Shown piece by piece: positions 1 through 7,102 of a stretch of DNA of 64,000 nucleotides. The notes beneath the pieces are model-generated. The model was not told the DNA's origin. It saw only the letters and a list, made by a program, of their open reading frames with translations, and did no database searches. Position 1 is the stretch's first letter; each line of letters opens with the position of its first letter. Source of the stretch: Alicyclobacillaceae bacterium I2511 (lineage in GTDB: Bacteria; Bacillota; Bacilli; Alicyclobacillales; Alicyclobacillaceae); contig QXHL01000004.1 in the NCBI GenBank assembly GCA_003584005.1, forward strand, positions 1-64,000, written 5' to 3'. The translations under genes were made by a program, and so were the position numbers.

Positions 1-315
1 CGGTTGATGGCTCCCAACAGCCCGTCCCCTTTGGCCACTTCGGTCACCACGGTCTCAGCGAGTTTTACCCTATGCAGGCTCTACACGGTGACAATCGGAA
101 AATACCCAATTCTGCCATTCTTGCGGCTAGGTTTAGGTACAGGAATGTTGGGAGCCTATACCACTTATTCCACCTTTGCAGTGGATGTGTGGGCCCTACT
201 AGGGACAAAACACCCTCTCTGGCTAATTGTGGCTTACCTGATTGCCAGTGTAGGCGGAAGCCTGCTGGCAGCTATTCTTGGTTATTGGATTGCACACCAG
301 CAGGGGGTCAAGTGA
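1..315 (+). CDS. crcB: CrcB/Fluc fluoride channel subunit, 5' truncated by window edge
   Basis: C-terminal part of a CrcB (Fluc) membrane protein; the frame is open to base 1, so the true start lies outside the window. CrcB/Fluc proteins are small four-helix channels that export fluoride and work as dual-topology dimers. The hallmark GTGMLGAYTTYSTF segment of the third helix is present, followed by a last hydrophobic helix (VAYLIASVGGSLLAAILGYWIA) and a short basic end. The first about 35 visible residues (SPLATSVTTVSASF and around) look unlike the usual CrcB core, so this part is either divergent or a long loop. A second crcB follows 51 bases later on the same strand, as is common in Gram-positive bacteria where the two form a heterodimer. 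A fluoride riboswitch, if present, would be upstream and is not visible. Confidence 0.85.
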   Translation, partial: RLMAPNSPSPLATSVTTVSASFTLCRLYTVTIGKYPILPFLRLGLGTGMLGAYTTYSTFAVDVWALLGTKHPLWLIVAYLIASVGGSLLAAILGYWIAHQQGVK

Positions 316-366
316 GTAAAAGCAAGGACGAAAAGCCAATTAAGGCAGTGGATTGGGTGTGGAAAC

Positions 367-750
367 ATGGAGACATGGTTTGTGGGTATAGGCGGGGTAA
401 TGGGTGCCATTGCACGTTATTTATTGTCCAAGTGGATCAACGACAAGTTGCCCGGACATTTCCCCATGGCAACCCTGTTAGTCAATATCTCGGGTGCTTT
501 TGCACTAGGTTGGTTAACCCGGGCCAGCCAAAGTTGGCTCCCTGACATAGCCCGCCCCACCCTGCTTTTTTTGGGCACTGGAGTCCTTGGTGCTTACACT
601 ACATTCTCAACTTTTTCCTATGAATTCACGATGCTTCTAGAATCCGGACAATTACGCCAGGCGGTGACGTACCTATTTACTACCTTGGTAATCGGTCTGA
701 GCGCCGCCGCCCTTGGTCTCTTCGGCTGGCCAGAATTACGTTTGCAGTGA
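367..750 (+). CDS. crcB: CrcB/Fluc fluoride channel subunit, second copy
   Basis: Complete 127-residue CrcB family protein. Four hydrophobic helices can be traced: GIGGVMGAIARYLL at the start with the conserved G-A-x-x-R-Y, then ATLLVNISGAFALGWL with the conserved Asn-x-x-Gly of the pore, then FLGTGVLGAYTTFSTFSYE (the T-T-F-S-T-F box that lines the fluoride path), and a final helix ending at LGLFGW. The length is typical for the family. The ATG at 367 has only a weak ribosome binding site, so translation may be coupled to the upstream crcB copy, which ends 51 bases before. Together the two genes most likely make a heterodimeric fluoride exporter. Confidence 0.93.
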   Translation: METWFVGIGGVMGAIARYLLSKWINDKLPGHFPMATLLVNISGAFALGWLTRASQSWLPDIARPTLLFLGTGVLGAYTTFSTFSYEFTMLLESGQLRQAVTYLFTTLVIGLSAAALGLFGWPELRLQ

Positions 751-778
751 ATCTGACAAACAGCCCCACTACACACCC

Positions 779-808
779 CAAATAGACAGAACTTCTATTA
801 CCTATTTG
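779..808. terminator. Weak stem-loop between crcB and the convergent zinc-ribbon gene
   Basis: CAAATAG (779-785) can pair with CTATTTG (802-808) around a 16-base loop. It lies between two convergent genes, where a terminator is expected. The stem is short and AT-rich and no clear T-run follows, so support is weak. Confidence 0.3.
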
Positions 809-873
809 TAAAAAGGGGTTGTCCAAACCGCAAGTAACCTGTGAGCCCTTATCATGCCTGTGTGTAAAGAATT

Positions 874-1065
874 TTAAACAGCACTGCTTTCTACGCTCAC
901 AGCCTCAGCAACCTCATCCAACGCCACCAGCGATCCATCTTCCGCTACCTCGTAAATCCGAACATCTTCACCCGTTACATTGAACTCCATAAAACATCCC
1001 CAACAATAAAATTGATTTGCACCGATCTTGCCAAAGTCCCGCGAATTGCAGTGTGGACAACGCAT
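874..1065 (-). CDS. Small zinc-ribbon protein of unknown function
   Basis: 63 residues. It starts MRCPHCNSRDFGKIGANQFYC and continues with WGC, so two Cys-x2-Cys pairs about 16 residues apart form a likely zinc ribbon in the first 25 residues; the rest is acidic and ends EAVSVESSAV. The ATG at 1065 has a good ribosome binding site (AAAGGAGA, 7 bases away), which favours it over a longer GTG-started reading from 1143. Small proteins of this style occur in Alicyclobacillus- and Paenibacillus-like genomes but have no assigned job; a nucleic-acid or metal role is a guess. It is preceded by a strong promoter at 1266-1294 that gives an unusually long leader of about 190 bases. Confidence 0.75.
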   Translation of the reverse strand: MRCPHCNSRDFGKIGANQFYCWGCFMEFNVTGEDVRIYEVAEDGSLVALDEVAEAVSVESSAV

Positions 1066-1265
1066 GACTCCGTCTCCTTTGCATTGGTTGCACTGAATTT
1101 GTCTGCAACAGTTTGCCCGGAAATCCAAACATGTAAACAACACGAACTCCTATGAGTGCGGGTCAAAAGAAGCTTCGGAGTATCCGTCTTCCGTTCACTC
1201 GTTGTCCAGAACTCTGGAACCCTAACCTATGAAAAGTGAGGGCATCCAACACTATCCGACACATT

Positions 1266-1294
1266 ATTATAGACACAGTCTTGACCCTTGACAA
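1266..1294 (-). promoter_or_regulatory. Sigma-A-type promoter for the zinc-ribbon gene
   Basis: On the minus strand: TTGTCA (-35, 1289-1294), 17 bases, TATAAT (-10, 1266-1271). This is a near-consensus promoter. Transcription would begin near 1259 and run through about 190 bases of leader before the gene start at 1065. The stretch 1066-1401 otherwise shows no gene I would support. Confidence 0.75.
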
Positions 1295-1401
1295 TGAATT
1301 AATTGGTAAAAGTCTTCTGGAAAAGAAGATCTTTAGCGAGGAATGTGAAATTTTACTGACAAAGATGGAGTCCTGAATTCCCGACGTCTTATTCAAAAAC
1401 T

Positions 1402-1812
1402 TCAAATGTAATACATATAACTCCCGTCCTTATGCAGGCTCATGTCAGACAAGTCTTGAATGGTCACCGCTGATAGAACCTCCTGAATAACGTTGCGCAA
1501 ACGGCTCCAAAGCGGTTCAAAACCGTCCTCCATGTCCTCGTCAACAATGGTCACCGGGCCTTCAAGCAGTGACAATACCTGTTTTGCAGTCATCTCAGCA
1601 GGCGACTTGGCTAACACGTACCCCCCGTAAGCCCCACGGATGCTGCGCACCAGCCCTGCATTGCGCAATGGCGCGATGAGCTGTTCCAGGTAGTGTTCAG
1701 ACAGTCCTTGGCGTTCTGCCACAGACTTGAGTGAAATTGGATTCCCCACATCATGCTGGGCCAGATCCACCAAAAGCATGAGGCCATAGCGCCCTCGTGT
1801 CGAAATTTTCAC
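1402..1812 (-). CDS. cymR: Rrf2-family transcription regulator, CymR-like
   Basis: 136-residue winged-helix protein. It starts KISTRGRYGLMLLVDLAQ and carries the recognition region LSEHYLEQLIAPLRNAGLV followed by RSIRGAYGGYVLAKSP, which matches the CymR subgroup very closely, including the C-terminal SYMYYI. CymR is the master repressor of cysteine and sulfur uptake genes in Bacillus and Staphylococcus, acting with cysteine synthase CysK as co-repressor. There is no Cys cluster, so it is not an iron-sulfur Rrf2 such as IscR or NsrR. GTG at 1812 is chosen because it fits the family start and has GGGAG 8 bases upstream. It lies 15 bases after rarA on the same strand, so the two are probably co-transcribed. 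Confidence 0.88.
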   Translation of the reverse strand: MKISTRGRYGLMLLVDLAQHDVGNPISLKSVAERQGLSEHYLEQLIAPLRNAGLVRSIRGAYGGYVLAKSPAEMTAKQVLSLLEGPVTIVDEDMEDGFEPLWSRLRNVIQEVLSAVTIQDLSDMSLHKDGSYMYYI

Positions 1813-1826
1813 GCCTGCATCTCCCA

Positions 1827-3095
1827 TCAATCCTCAGGTTGATAATATTTTTTCGACGGCACCGCCTGCGGCCAGTAGTTCTGTTCCACCAGATGACCGG
1901 GATAGTCATGCGGGTACAGGTATCCCACCCCAGACCCCAGCTTTGCTGCCCCCCGATAGCCTGTGGAACGCAAGTGTGGCGGAACCCCCAGGAAAATCCC
2001 GGATTGTACATCTTCCAAAGCCTCGTTAATTGCACGGTAAACCGCATTCGACTTTGCGGCACAGGCCAAGTACGTGGTCACCTGCGCCAACACAATGCGA
2101 GCTTCTGGCATGCCCACTGTCGCCACAGCCTGATATCCTGCCACCGCCACTGAGAGTGCCTGTGCGTCTGCATTCCCCACATCTTCTGCCGCCAAAATCA
2201 TTAACCTACGACCAATAAACAGCGGGTCCTCCCCCGCCGTGAGCATTTTTGCCAACCACAACAATGCGGCATCTGCATCTGAACCCCGCACCGATTTAAT
2301 AAAAGCCGAAATGGTGTCATAGTGTTCATCCCCGCTGCGGTCATACAGCACCTGTCGTTGCGAAATGGATTCACGAGCTTGCTGTTCATCAATGACCACC
2401 CTGCCCAGCTCGTTTAAGGGACTGGTGAAAGCTGCAAGCTCCAGGGCATTCAAGGCTCTGCGGGCATCGCCACTCGCAAATTCCACCAATACCTGCTCTG
2501 CCGTCAAGGTGAGGTCTAAGCCCATTTCCCCCAATCCATGCGTTTCATCCGCAATGGCCCTACGCAATAAAATTCGAATATCTTCTGGACCTAAGGGCAG
2601 CAATCGAAACACATGGGAACGCGATACGAGCGCTGGGTTCACCTGAAAATATGGATTTTCTGTGGTGGCTCCAATCAGAGTGAGCAACCCTTGTTCCACA
2701 AAGGGTAACAGTGCATCTTGCTGACCCTTGTTGAAACGGTGAATTTCGTCAATAAATAGCACTGTTTTTCGACCGTGTAAGTCGCGCTCTTCTTTGGCTC
2801 GGTTGACAACCAGCCGAATCTCTGCAATCCCCGCCGAAACAGCGTTCAAAGTTTCAAAACGGGCCTTCGTTGTACGCGCAATCACTTCTGCAAGAGTGGT
2901 TTTCCCGCTGCCTGGGGGGCCAAACAAAATCAATGACACAAGTCTATCTGCCTGAATGGCCCGATGTAACAGGCTGTCTGAGGCGAGGATATGCTGTTGT
3001 CCAACCACATCAGAAAGTTTCTGTGGTCGCATACGGTAGGCCAAGGGAGCGGTTTTTTGCTGTTCTTGCTCTGCCGCAGCCGAAAACAAGTCCAC
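1827..3095 (-). CDS. rarA: Replication-associated recombination protein RarA (MgsA)
   Basis: 422-residue AAA+ ATPase of the RarA/MgsA/WRNIP1 family, which acts at stalled replication forks and binds single-stranded DNA-binding protein. Walker A GPPGSGKTTLAE is at about residue 59, Walker B VLFIDEIHRFNKGQQDALLP at about 113, and sensor GATTENPYFQVNPALVSR follows. The C-terminal tetramerisation region with NDAALLWLAKML-like helices and the terminal YLYPHDYPGHLVEQ segment is complete. The start is GTG at 3095 with GGGGTG upstream. Position next to aspS/hisS matches the Bacillus neighbourhood. Confidence 0.95.
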   Translation of the reverse strand: MDLFSAAAEQEQQKTAPLAYRMRPQKLSDVVGQQHILASDSLLHRAIQADRLVSLILFGPPGSGKTTLAEVIARTTKARFETLNAVSAGIAEIRLVVNRAKEERDLHGRKTVLFIDEIHRFNKGQQDALLPFVEQGLLTLIGATTENPYFQVNPALVSRSHVFRLLPLGPEDIRILLRRAIADETHGLGEMGLDLTLTAEQVLVEFASGDARRALNALELAAFTSPLNELGRVVIDEQQARESISQRQVLYDRSGDEHYDTISAFIKSVRGSDADAALLWLAKMLTAGEDPLFIGRRLMILAAEDVGNADAQALSVAVAGYQAVATVGMPEARIVLAQVTTYLACAAKSNAVYRAINEALEDVQSGIFLGVPPHLRSTGYRGAAKLGSGVGYLYPHDYPGHLVEQNYWPQAVPSKKYYQPED

Positions 3096-3185
3096 AATCG
3101 GTCACCCCGCTGATTTTATGGGTCTAATTCCGAAGTCTGACAGGCTATTCACTACTATCATACGACACCCAGTCAGATATGCGCA

Positions 3186-3216
3186 AAGTGGCGAACCGCA
3201 AAGCGGATCGCCACTT
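3186..3216 (-). terminator. Perfect-arm stem-loop after the 6S RNA candidate
   Basis: On the minus strand AAGTGGCGA, then CCGC, loop TTT, GCGG, then TCGCCACTT: a 13-pair stem with one symmetric T-T mismatch. It sits just downstream of the 6S RNA candidate and before rarA. It lacks a clear U-run, like several other stem-loops in this window, so termination here is inferred from position. Confidence 0.45.
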
Positions 3217-3235
3217 GAAAGATGTTTTCAATGAA

Positions 3236-3424
3236 AACCATCCCCGCACCTGCCGTGGAACCCTTCGTTTTGAACCTGCTCTCGCAGGTGGGTGTCCTGC
3301 TCAGCAGTTTACAACGTCCACAAGGAAAATCCTCACGGCATGTGTGCACCACCGAGACCTCGAACTCCCCGAAAAATGGTGTTGGCTCAAAACACCTAGG
3401 CTCACACCAACAGCGCAGGGATGC
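3236..3424 (-). ncRNA. ssrS: 6S RNA candidate (SsrS)
   Basis: The gene-free gap between aspS and rarA folds into a 6S-like rod. The closing stem pairs CATCCCTGCGC (3423-3413) with GTGCGGGGATG (3249-3239), 11 pairs including G-U. Inside it, CTGTTGGTGTGAGCC and GTTTTGAGCC on the 5' arm, and GGTTC, AAGGGTTCC and ACGGCAGG on the 3' arm, resemble the order of conserved segments in E. coli 6S RNA, and a central bubble is left open. The length (about 190) is right. From memory, the 6S-1 gene of B. subtilis lies beside aspS, which agrees. 6S RNA mimics an open promoter and sequesters sigma-A RNA polymerase in stationary phase. Exact ends are not known. Confidence 0.7.
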
Positions 3425-3480
3425 TTTTCTTTTTCCTAAATGCCACAAGGCCCATCGCCTTGTTGCTTGCTCTTATCGTA

Positions 3481-5328
3481 TCACCCTTGAGGGGTGGCCG
3501 CAAGGGTAACGTCTGGTCCCTTTCCCTCAGCCTGGGCCTTGACGTCATCCACTTGCAGGTGTAAAACGTGCAGTTGCTCCAGACTCACCGTGGCGGGTGC
3601 GTTTGTTAGCAGGTCTGTGCCACCGGATGTCTTCGGAAATGCAATACAATCTCGCAGCGACTTCCCTCCGCCCATCAGCATTACCAGACGGTCTAAACCA
3701 AAAGCGATACCCCCATGTGGAGGTGTCCCGTACTCAAAGGCATCCATCAGAAACCCGAATTGACGATATGCCTCCACAGTGCTGAATCCTAAGGCCTGAA
3801 ACATTCGTTCCTGAATGTCTCGCTGATAAATGCGCATACTCCCACCACCCAGTTCATAACCGTTGAGCACCAAGTCATAGGCTTGGGCCCGTACGGAACC
3901 CGGGTCAGACTCCAGCCGATCTAAGTCTTCCCACTTTGGCATGGTAAACGGGTGATGTTCTGCCACAAACCGACCCTGCTCTTCGTCATACGCCAACAGA
4001 GGAAAGTCTGTAACCCAGACAATCCGAAATTCATTCTCGTCAATCAACCCCAAGTCCCGTCCTAGACGGTTGCGTAGCGCACCTAAGGCCGGTAACACCG
4101 TGTGCGTCGCACCTGCGCCAATCAGCAACAAGTCCCTTTGACCCGCCCCTGCAGCCGCTGCCAAGTGGGCCAATTGTGTTTCTGAAAAAAATTTACCAAT
4201 GGAAGATTTAATTCCCGAATCCAGTATGGCCACCGTTGCCAAACCCTGTAATCCATAGGACTTCACGAAACTCACCAGGTCATCTGTCTGTCGGCGAGAC
4301 CAACTGGCACCACCGGCAACCACCAGTCCCTTAATGACACCCCCTTTGGACAGTGCTTCTTGGAAGACGCGGAAATTTGTTTGCATTTCCGCGACCACCG
4401 CCCCTAAATCTTGCAACTCCATACCAAAGCGCAGGTCTGGTTTGTCCGATCCATAGTGGTGCATGGCCTGCTCATAAGTCAGACGCAAAAAGGGCTGTGG
4501 CAATTTTACGCCCAAAACTTCCGCAAATGTTTTGGCCATCATTTGCTCCATCATTGCATGAAAATCAGGCAACGAAAGGAAAGATTGCTCAATATCCAAT
4601 TGCGTGAATTCTGGTTGACGATCCGCTCGTAGGTCTTCGTCGCGAAAACAGCGTGCAAACTGGTAATACCGTTCCATCCCTGAAACCATCAGCAGTTGTT
4701 TAAACAACTGCGGCGATTGCGGCAGAGCATAAAAGGCGCCAGCCTGTGTACGGCTGGGTACCAAGTAATCGCGAGCACCTTCTGGCGTGCTGCGCGTCAA
4801 CATGGGCGTCTCAATCTCAATAAAGTCCTGTTCATCCAAGAAATTACGCAGACTGCGAACCACCCGGTGGCGTAGCATCAACATCTGCTGCATTTGCGGT
4901 CTGCGCAAGTCCAAGTAGCGGTAACGCAAGCGGACCGACTCATCCACATCAATCCCGTCTTGAATATAGAAGGGGGGATTTTTGGCTACATTCAAAATTT
5001 CTAATTCGTCTACACGAACTTCAATTTCACCAGTGGCAAGCTTAGGGTTCACAGATTGCGGGTCACGGCGTACCACCGCACCAGCCACTGTGAGGACATA
5101 CTCGTTACGCAACGTCTCAGATTGTGCCATGACCTCGGAGGGAGTCCCCTTTGCGGGGTCAAACACCAGCTGCACAGTGCCACTTCTATCCCGCAGATCT
5201 ATGAAGACAATACCCCCCAAGTCTCGACGACGGGCCACCCACCCTGACAGCGTAACACGCGTCCCCGCTTCAACTTGGGATGTCTGCTCCACACGATGTG
5301 TGCGAAAGTGCATCTGTCCCTGGTTCAT
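3481..5328 (-). CDS. aspS: Aspartyl-tRNA synthetase
   Basis: 615-residue bacterial-type class II synthetase that charges tRNA-Asp. The N-terminal anticodon-binding OB fold (VTLSGWVARRRDLGGIVFIDLRDRSG) is followed by the catalytic core with motif 2 (FARCFRDEDLRADRQPEFTQLD), the bacterial GAD insertion around the middle, and motif 3 (GGIAFGLDRLVMLM) near the end. Start ATG at 5328 has GGAGGGG 7 bases upstream and overlaps the hisS stop as ATGA, so the two genes are translationally coupled. Downstream lies the 6S RNA candidate. Confidence 0.97.
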   Translation of the reverse strand: MNQGQMHFRTHRVEQTSQVEAGTRVTLSGWVARRRDLGGIVFIDLRDRSGTVQLVFDPAKGTPSEVMAQSETLRNEYVLTVAGAVVRRDPQSVNPKLATGEIEVRVDELEILNVAKNPPFYIQDGIDVDESVRLRYRYLDLRRPQMQQMLMLRHRVVRSLRNFLDEQDFIEIETPMLTRSTPEGARDYLVPSRTQAGAFYALPQSPQLFKQLLMVSGMERYYQFARCFRDEDLRADRQPEFTQLDIEQSFLSLPDFHAMMEQMMAKTFAEVLGVKLPQPFLRLTYEQAMHHYGSDKPDLRFGMELQDLGAVVAEMQTNFRVFQEALSKGGVIKGLVVAGGASWSRRQTDDLVSFVKSYGLQGLATVAILDSGIKSSIGKFFSETQLAHLAAAAGAGQRDLLLIGAGATHTVLPALGALRNRLGRDLGLIDENEFRIVWVTDFPLLAYDEEQGRFVAEHHPFTMPKWEDLDRLESDPGSVRAQAYDLVLNGYELGGGSMRIYQRDIQERMFQALGFSTVEAYRQFGFLMDAFEYGTPPHGGIAFGLDRLVMLMGGGKSLRDCIAFPKTSGGTDLLTNAPATVSLEQLHVLHLQVDDVKAQAEGKGPDVTLAATPQG

Positions 5329-6599
5329 TGCTTGTCCCCTCCGTTCTGTAAATAGCCCACCAGTGCAGCTCTGGGCAGTTCTAACTGTGACCCCGTACTC
5401 AGGTTTTTTAACCCCACAGTTTCGTTTGCCAATTCCCGTTCTCCCACAATCACTGTATAGGTGGCGCCCCGTCTATCTGCACTTTTTAATTGGGCTTTCA
5501 GTCCTCTGCCTAGATAATCCTTGTCGGCAGCAATTCCTGCTGCCCGCAGTTCCTGCAAAATTTCCATGCTGTACCCCTGTGCTAAAACATCCGCCACGGC
5601 CACAAAGACCTCCAAGCCAGCCCTTACAAAAGTTTCCCGTTGTTGTTCCAAAAGAATCATTAGCAATCTATCCAACCCCACGGCAAATCCGATTCCAGGC
5701 GTCTCTGGCCCCCCCGCCTCGGCCACAAGTCCATTGTATCGCCCACCGCCAGCAACAGAACTGTACCCCGGTAATACACACTCCCAAGCCGTGCGAGTAT
5801 AATAGTCCAATCCGCGTACCAGGTGCGAGTTGATTTCAAAGGAAATACCCGCTGTACGTAATAAGTTCTGCACTCCGGAAAAGTGGTTTTGGCAATCCTC
5901 ACACAAACTCTGTAAAATAGTAGGGGCCTCAGATGCCGCCAAAACTCTTTGACAACTCTCGTTCTTACAGTCAAAAATGCGCATGGGGTTTCGTTCCAAT
6001 CGCCGTTGACAGTCGGTACACAGCTGGTCCTTCAAAGGGGTCAGCTTGGCCAGCATCTGCGCCCGGTGTTGGGGTCGGCATACGGAACAGCCGACACTGT
6101 TCAGTTCCACCTTCACCCCCTGTAAACCAGCACGCGTGAGCATTTCTACATTTAATGCGATAACTTCTGCATCCACATCTGGACCGGGTGCGGCAAAAAC
6201 CTCACATCCAAATTGATGAAGCTGACGCAACCGACCCTTTTGTGGTTTTTCATAGCGAAACATAGGACCGATATAATACAATTTTACAACATCAGACAAA
6301 CCGTAAAGCTTGTTTTCCACAAACGCCCGCACCACACTTGCGGTCCCCTCCGGTCTCAGAGTGACACTCCGCCCGCCCCGGTCCTCAAAAGTGTACATTT
6401 CCTTTTCCACGATATCCGTTGTTTCCCCAACGCCCCTGGCAAACAGCTCCGTATGTTCAAAAATGGGAGTACGGATTTCTTGGTAGCCGTATAGCCGACA
6501 CAGTTCCCGCACTGTCCGCTCGATGTCTTGCCAACGGGCGGATTCTTGTGGCAAGATATCGGCAGTTCCTCGTGGCCTTTGCGTCAACAAATTTTTCAT
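5325..6599 (-). CDS. hisS: Histidyl-tRNA synthetase
   Basis: About 424 residues, class II synthetase. It begins LLTQRPRGTADILPQESARWQ, contains TLRPEGTASVVRAFVENKL (motif 1/2 region), MFRYEKPQKGRLRQLHQFGCE (motif 2), and the histidine-specific box LVRGLDYYTRTAWEC, then AVGLDRLLMIL (motif 3) and the C-terminal anticodon-binding domain. The start is uncertain: ATG at 6599 has GGGAGG only one base away, while TTG at 6590 has it at 10 bases, a better distance; both give essentially the same protein. First gene of the hisS-aspS operon, with promoter 6703-6731 and an attenuator-like hairpin at 6629-6665. Confidence 0.96.
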   Translation of the reverse strand: MKNLLTQRPRGTADILPQESARWQDIERTVRELCRLYGYQEIRTPIFEHTELFARGVGETTDIVEKEMYTFEDRGGRSVTLRPEGTASVVRAFVENKLYGLSDVVKLYYIGPMFRYEKPQKGRLRQLHQFGCEVFAAPGPDVDAEVIALNVEMLTRAGLQGVKVELNSVGCSVCRPQHRAQMLAKLTPLKDQLCTDCQRRLERNPMRIFDCKNESCQRVLAASEAPTILQSLCEDCQNHFSGVQNLLRTAGISFEINSHLVRGLDYYTRTAWECVLPGYSSVAGGGRYNGLVAEAGGPETPGIGFAVGLDRLLMILLEQQRETFVRAGLEVFVAVADVLAQGYSMEILQELRAAGIAADKDYLGRGLKAQLKSADRRGATYTVIVGERELANETVGLKNLSTGSQLELPRAALVGYLQNGGDKQ

Positions 6600-6628
6600 G
6601 CCTCCCTGCTGGAACACGCGCTGGCAAC

Positions 6629-6665
6629 AAAAAAGTTCCTCCGCCCTGCCGCAACGGACAGGAAC
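6629..6665 (-). promoter_or_regulatory. Attenuator-like terminator in the hisS leader
   Basis: On the minus strand GTTCC (6665-6661) and TCCG pair with CGGA and GGAAC (ending 6635), giving a 9-pair stem with a TG bulge, followed directly by TTTTTT (6634-6629). This is a textbook intrinsic terminator, placed about 30 bases before the hisS start and inside its transcript. The upstream segment GGGACACGGA can instead pair with the same 5' arm (TTCCTGTCC), so two exclusive folds are possible, as in attenuation. No T-box signature (AGGGTGG-ACCGCG) is present between promoter and gene. Confidence 0.6.
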
Positions 6666-6702
6666 GAAGGAATCTCCGTGTCCCAAATTACCTGTATTCT
6701 TG

Positions 6703-6731
6703 AGTATAGCTATTGCCAAAATTCCTGTCAA
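6703..6731 (-). promoter_or_regulatory. Sigma-A promoter of the hisS-aspS operon
   Basis: On the minus strand TTGACA (6731-6726), 17 bases, TATACT (6708-6703). Perfect -35 and near-consensus -10. Transcription should begin near 6696, about 97 bases before hisS. Confidence 0.8.
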
Positions 6732-6790
6732 ATCTGCTGTGGACCCCTTTGTCGGACGCCATGTGCCACAAATTAAAAATTTGAGCCCTT

Positions 6791-7087
6791 TTAATTGCGT
6801 CTTAAAACAGCCCGCAACTCCCTATCCATCAAGCCATCCGTGCCACCAGTGGAACCTGTCTGTGTGGGCCACGCCAGACTCTGCCATATCCCCTGTACGC
6901 CACCTCGCGGTGTCGGCACCTCATCTTGCAACCGCCACAGGACAAACGCATCAGACTCGCGATACCGCATCCAAAATGCCCCCTTCCACATCCGGGTGTA
7001 GACACTACCCTCCACCTTCCAGGATGCCCGGACAACCCCTCCTTCATCCACACGAGAGACTCCCCAACGAAGGCTCGATGTTCCCAC
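6791..7087 (-). CDS. Hypothetical protein directly behind selA, in frame with it across the UGA stop
   Basis: 98 residues from a GTG at 7087, no family recognised. The sequence is rich in Trp and alternates in a beta-strand pattern (VVRASWKVEGSVYTRMWKGA, then WMRYRESDAFVLWRLQDE); the last third is polar and ends LRAVLRRN. Codon usage looks like a real gene. The frame is the same as selA: only the selA UGA and five codons lie between. There is no good ribosome binding site at a normal distance (GGAG of the selA end is 18 bases away), so it may be translated by coupling, by reinitiation, or by UGA read-through. No matching function is claimed. Confidence 0.5.
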   Translation of the reverse strand: MGTSSLRWGVSRVDEGGVVRASWKVEGSVYTRMWKGAFWMRYRESDAFVLWRLQDEVPTPRGGVQGIWQSLAWPTQTGSTGGTDGLMDRELRAVLRRN

Positions 7088-7102
7088 TTTAGTTGAACGC
7101 GT

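Noticed and set aside
1163-1405. 80-codon open frame on the minus strand between the zinc-ribbon gene and cymR
   Set aside because: It has no ribosome binding site, no protein-like pattern and contains the promoter elements at 1266-1294.
6850-6960. AGGTGCCGACACCGCG-like text near hisS on the minus strand, resembling a T-box core
   Set aside because: It lies within the small coding frame 6791-7087, upstream of the hisS promoter, and lacks the AGGGTGG-ACCGCG core and the specifier stem.
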